Origin: Parcubacteria group bacterium CG11_big_fil_rev_8_21_14_0_20_39_14
GTDB taxonomy: Bacteria > Patescibacteriota > Minisyncoccia > Minisyncoccales > GCA-002787255
Assembly (NCBI GenBank): GCA_002787255.1
Contig: PCWD01000045.1
Coordinates: 1 to 6,736, forward strand
Length of the DNA: 6,736 nucleotides
Direction of reading: 5' to 3'
Shown: positions 5,724 through 6,736 of the stretch, one piece after another
How the letters are laid out: each line of letters opens with the position of its first letter
How positions within the stretch are numbered: position 1 is the stretch's first letter
The notes under the pieces: model-generated
Seen by the model: only the letters and a program-made list of their open reading frames with translations
What the model was told of the DNA's origin: nothing
Database searches by the model: none
Program-made: the position numbers and the translations under genes

Positions 5724-5740
5724 GAGGCGCAATACGCCTC
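5724..5740 (-). promoter_or_regulatory. 5'-end hairpin in the leader of the small membrane gene
   Basis: GAGGCG (5724-5729) and CGCCTC (5735-5740) form a perfect 6-bp stem with a 5-nt loop. Relative to the promoter just upstream, it would lie within the first few bases of the mRNA and about 30 nt before the ATG. Hairpins at an mRNA 5' end often protect against decay, and the ribosome binding site is left free. Confidence 0.5.
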
Positions 5741-5749
5741 ATTGTTTAT

Positions 5750-5778
5750 GTTATACACCCAAATCAATAATTTGTCAA
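5750..5778 (-). promoter_or_regulatory. Near-consensus sigma70 promoter for the small membrane gene
   Basis: On the minus strand, TTGACA (5778-5773) is followed by exactly 17 nt and TATAAC (5755-5750), five of six matches at the -10. This is the best promoter in the window. Its -35 lies in the last codons of the nucleotidyltransferase gene (Leu-Thr of its C-terminus), while the -10 is past the stop codon. Confidence 0.8.
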
Positions 5779-6408
5779 GAGGATATGGGTCAATTGTTTG
5801 GTTTCTTGCTCTAAAAACTTTTTAACCTCGTTCCATGAAACCCGTTGCAGCATACAGGGCGTTTCTTCTCCCTCGGCATCAACAAAATAGCTCAAACTCT
5901 TAAGGATGTGGATTTTGTTTTGCTGAAGTTTTTTAAACTTTTGGTCATATAAAATTAAACAATCCATTAAAGTAATTGTTTTCTTTTTAAGAAGGAAATA
6001 TAAATCAATAAAATCTCTTCTTGTCCCCCTGTCGGAAACAGCGGCAATTTTCATGGCAGCAATATCTCGAAAGTCGGCAATGTTAATTCCCAAAAATTTT
6101 TTGGTCTTAAAAAGTAGAGGGTAATCATAAAAAAAGATGGTGAACTTCGTCTCGCCAATGTAACCCATTACTGTTCCCCAGGCTATTTTTTCTAACTTAA
6201 AATTAGATAATTGAGCTGACAATTTCTTGGCTAAATTATTGGGGTCAAATCTCCCTCTTGTAAAAAAATCGAGGTCTTTTGATTCCCGATGTCCTAATTG
6301 TAAAGCTAACGCTGTACCGCCGGCTAAATAGGCTTTTTTAAAAAGAGGGTCCTTGCTTAATATGGCCAGTGACTCTTTCGCATTTTTAGATAAGATTTCT
6401 TCAAACAT
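5764..6408 (-). CDS. AbiEii/AbiGii-family nucleotidyltransferase, likely toxin
   Basis: This 214-aa protein carries the AbiEii/MenT-type nucleotidyltransferase signature. YLAGGTALALQ (27-37) is followed by GHRESKDLDFF (39-49), with the metal-binding pair D45/D47, and later by the DRGTRRDFIDLYFLL block (126-140) with K120 and D132/D135. Known relatives are toxins of type IV-like or abortive-infection modules, some of which add nucleotides to tRNA 3' ends; that activity here is inference. Length is typical of compact members. The ATG start gives the normal family N-terminus and overlaps the upstream DUF6922-like gene by 52 bp, which suggests translational coupling, since no ribosome binding site is visible. 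The usual AbiEi antitoxin with its N-terminal winged helix is absent; the DUF6922-like gene takes its place. All motif residues seem intact, so the enzyme is probably active. Confidence 0.9.
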   Translation of the reverse strand: MFEEILSKNAKESLAILSKDPLFKKAYLAGGTALALQLGHRESKDLDFFTRGRFDPNNLAKKLSAQLSNFKLEKIAWGTVMGYIGETKFTIFFYDYPLLFKTKKFLGINIADFRDIAAMKIAAVSDRGTRRDFIDLYFLLKKKTITLMDCLILYDQKFKKLQQNKIHILKSLSYFVDAEGEETPCMLQRVSWNEVKKFLEQETKQLTHILLTNY

Positions 6409-6659
6409 AAAATTTTATTATGAGGCCAACCAAAGAAAACTGCCCAAAAATTAGCGCTTTTGGGAGACAGAGCTCTCTCTTCAAAAAGGATTTTTTTGAT
6501 GGTCTCCCTTTTTACATTCTTCAAAAGCCAACTTAAAGCTTTTGGGTCTCCGTATTCCAAAAGACGTTCAGCAACATATCCCTCATCTTTTTGAAAATCG
6601 ATGCTCCGAAAATCCACATCCCAAAAATATTTTTTTAAAAATTCAGGTATTTGTTTCAT
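6357..6659 (-). CDS. DUF6922-like protein, probable partner of the nucleotidyltransferase
   Basis: This 100-aa soluble protein resembles the DUF6922 family: PEFLKKYFWDVDF near the N-terminus, then RLLEYGDPKALSWLLK (about 32-47) and SANFWAVFF (about 68-76), ending in WPY. No catalytic motif is visible, and the helical, charged composition fits a regulatory or binding role. It precedes and overlaps an AbiEii-type nucleotidyltransferase gene, the position usually held by an antitoxin, so antitoxin function is a reasonable inference, not shown. The ATG at 6659 has no ribosome binding site but a TATAAC box ends 6 nt before it, so the mRNA may be leaderless. The 3' end reads in another frame as the N-terminus of the nucleotidyltransferase. 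The family name comes from memory of the motif pattern and should be checked with a profile search. Confidence 0.8.
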   Translation of the reverse strand: MKQIPEFLKKYFWDVDFRSIDFQKDEGYVAERLLEYGDPKALSWLLKNVKRETIKKILFEERALSPKSANFWAVFFGWPHNKILCLKKSYLKMRKSHWPY

Positions 6660-6665
6660 TATGAA

Positions 6666-6694
6666 GTTATATTGGGTTTATCAGAAAAGCGAAG
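6666..6694 (-). promoter_or_regulatory. Candidate promoter of the DUF6922-nucleotidyltransferase pair
   Basis: TATAAC (6671-6666) lies 6 nt before the ATG, so initiation would fall at or next to the start codon. At 17-nt spacing the -35 position reads CTTCGC, a poor match. The -10 is good, the -35 is not, and regulation by a bound repressor or activator at this site cannot be judged. Confidence 0.35.
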
Positions 6695-6736
6695 TTAAAA
6701 TAAGGGAATGGGAATGAAAATTTGACTGCCAAAATA

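Overview
The window looks like a piece of a Candidate Phyla Radiation (Patescibacteria, Parcubacteria-like) chromosome. This is an inference from several things together: an A+T-leaning genome with the standard code (TGA is used as a stop in at least two genes), a compact FtsH/DksA-like/YifB gene set, a DUF6922-plus-AbiEii nucleotidyltransferase pair, and gene-poor spacers full of short palindromes and GCTCGCTC-type words. No rRNA, tRNA or other marker gene is present to fix the lineage.

Plus strand. Positions 1-531 hold no gene I can support. They contain a small inverted-repeat element flanked by 8-bp direct repeats (6-68), a perfect 12-bp palindrome (218-246), another hairpin (293-319) and a tentative promoter. 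Next comes ftsH (532-2841), a complete membrane-anchored AAA+ zinc metalloprotease whose extracytoplasmic region appears to carry two tandem copies of the FtsH external domain. It ends at a strong intrinsic terminator. A separate promoter then drives a 117-aa DksA/TraR-type zinc-finger protein (3008-3361) with almost no leader. After a hairpin-rich gap of 63 bp comes yifB/comM (3425-4957), an Mg-chelatase-like AAA+ ATPase. The two plausibly share a transcript.

The 4958-5486 spacer has no convincing gene. It starts with a compact 137-nt foldable element (4956-5092), bounded by a 20-bp inverted repeat that overlaps the yifB stop codon. Further hairpins and a purine-rich tract follow, then two terminators (5414-5441, usable in both directions, and 5451-5480, plus strand) that separate the convergent gene groups.

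Minus strand, read from the right edge: a DUF6922-like protein (6659-6357) overlaps by 52 bp an AbiEii-family nucleotidyltransferase (6408-5764), a likely toxin-antitoxin-like pair. The 3' end of the nucleotidyltransferase gene contains a near-consensus promoter for a 68-aa two-helix membrane protein of unknown function (5693-5487).

Functionally the window combines protein quality control (FtsH), transcription control (DksA-like), DNA processing or competence (YifB/ComM) and an accessory toxin-antitoxin-like module. I see no evidence that the whole window acts as one system. The least explained items are the 137-nt folded element and the duplicated FtsH external domain.
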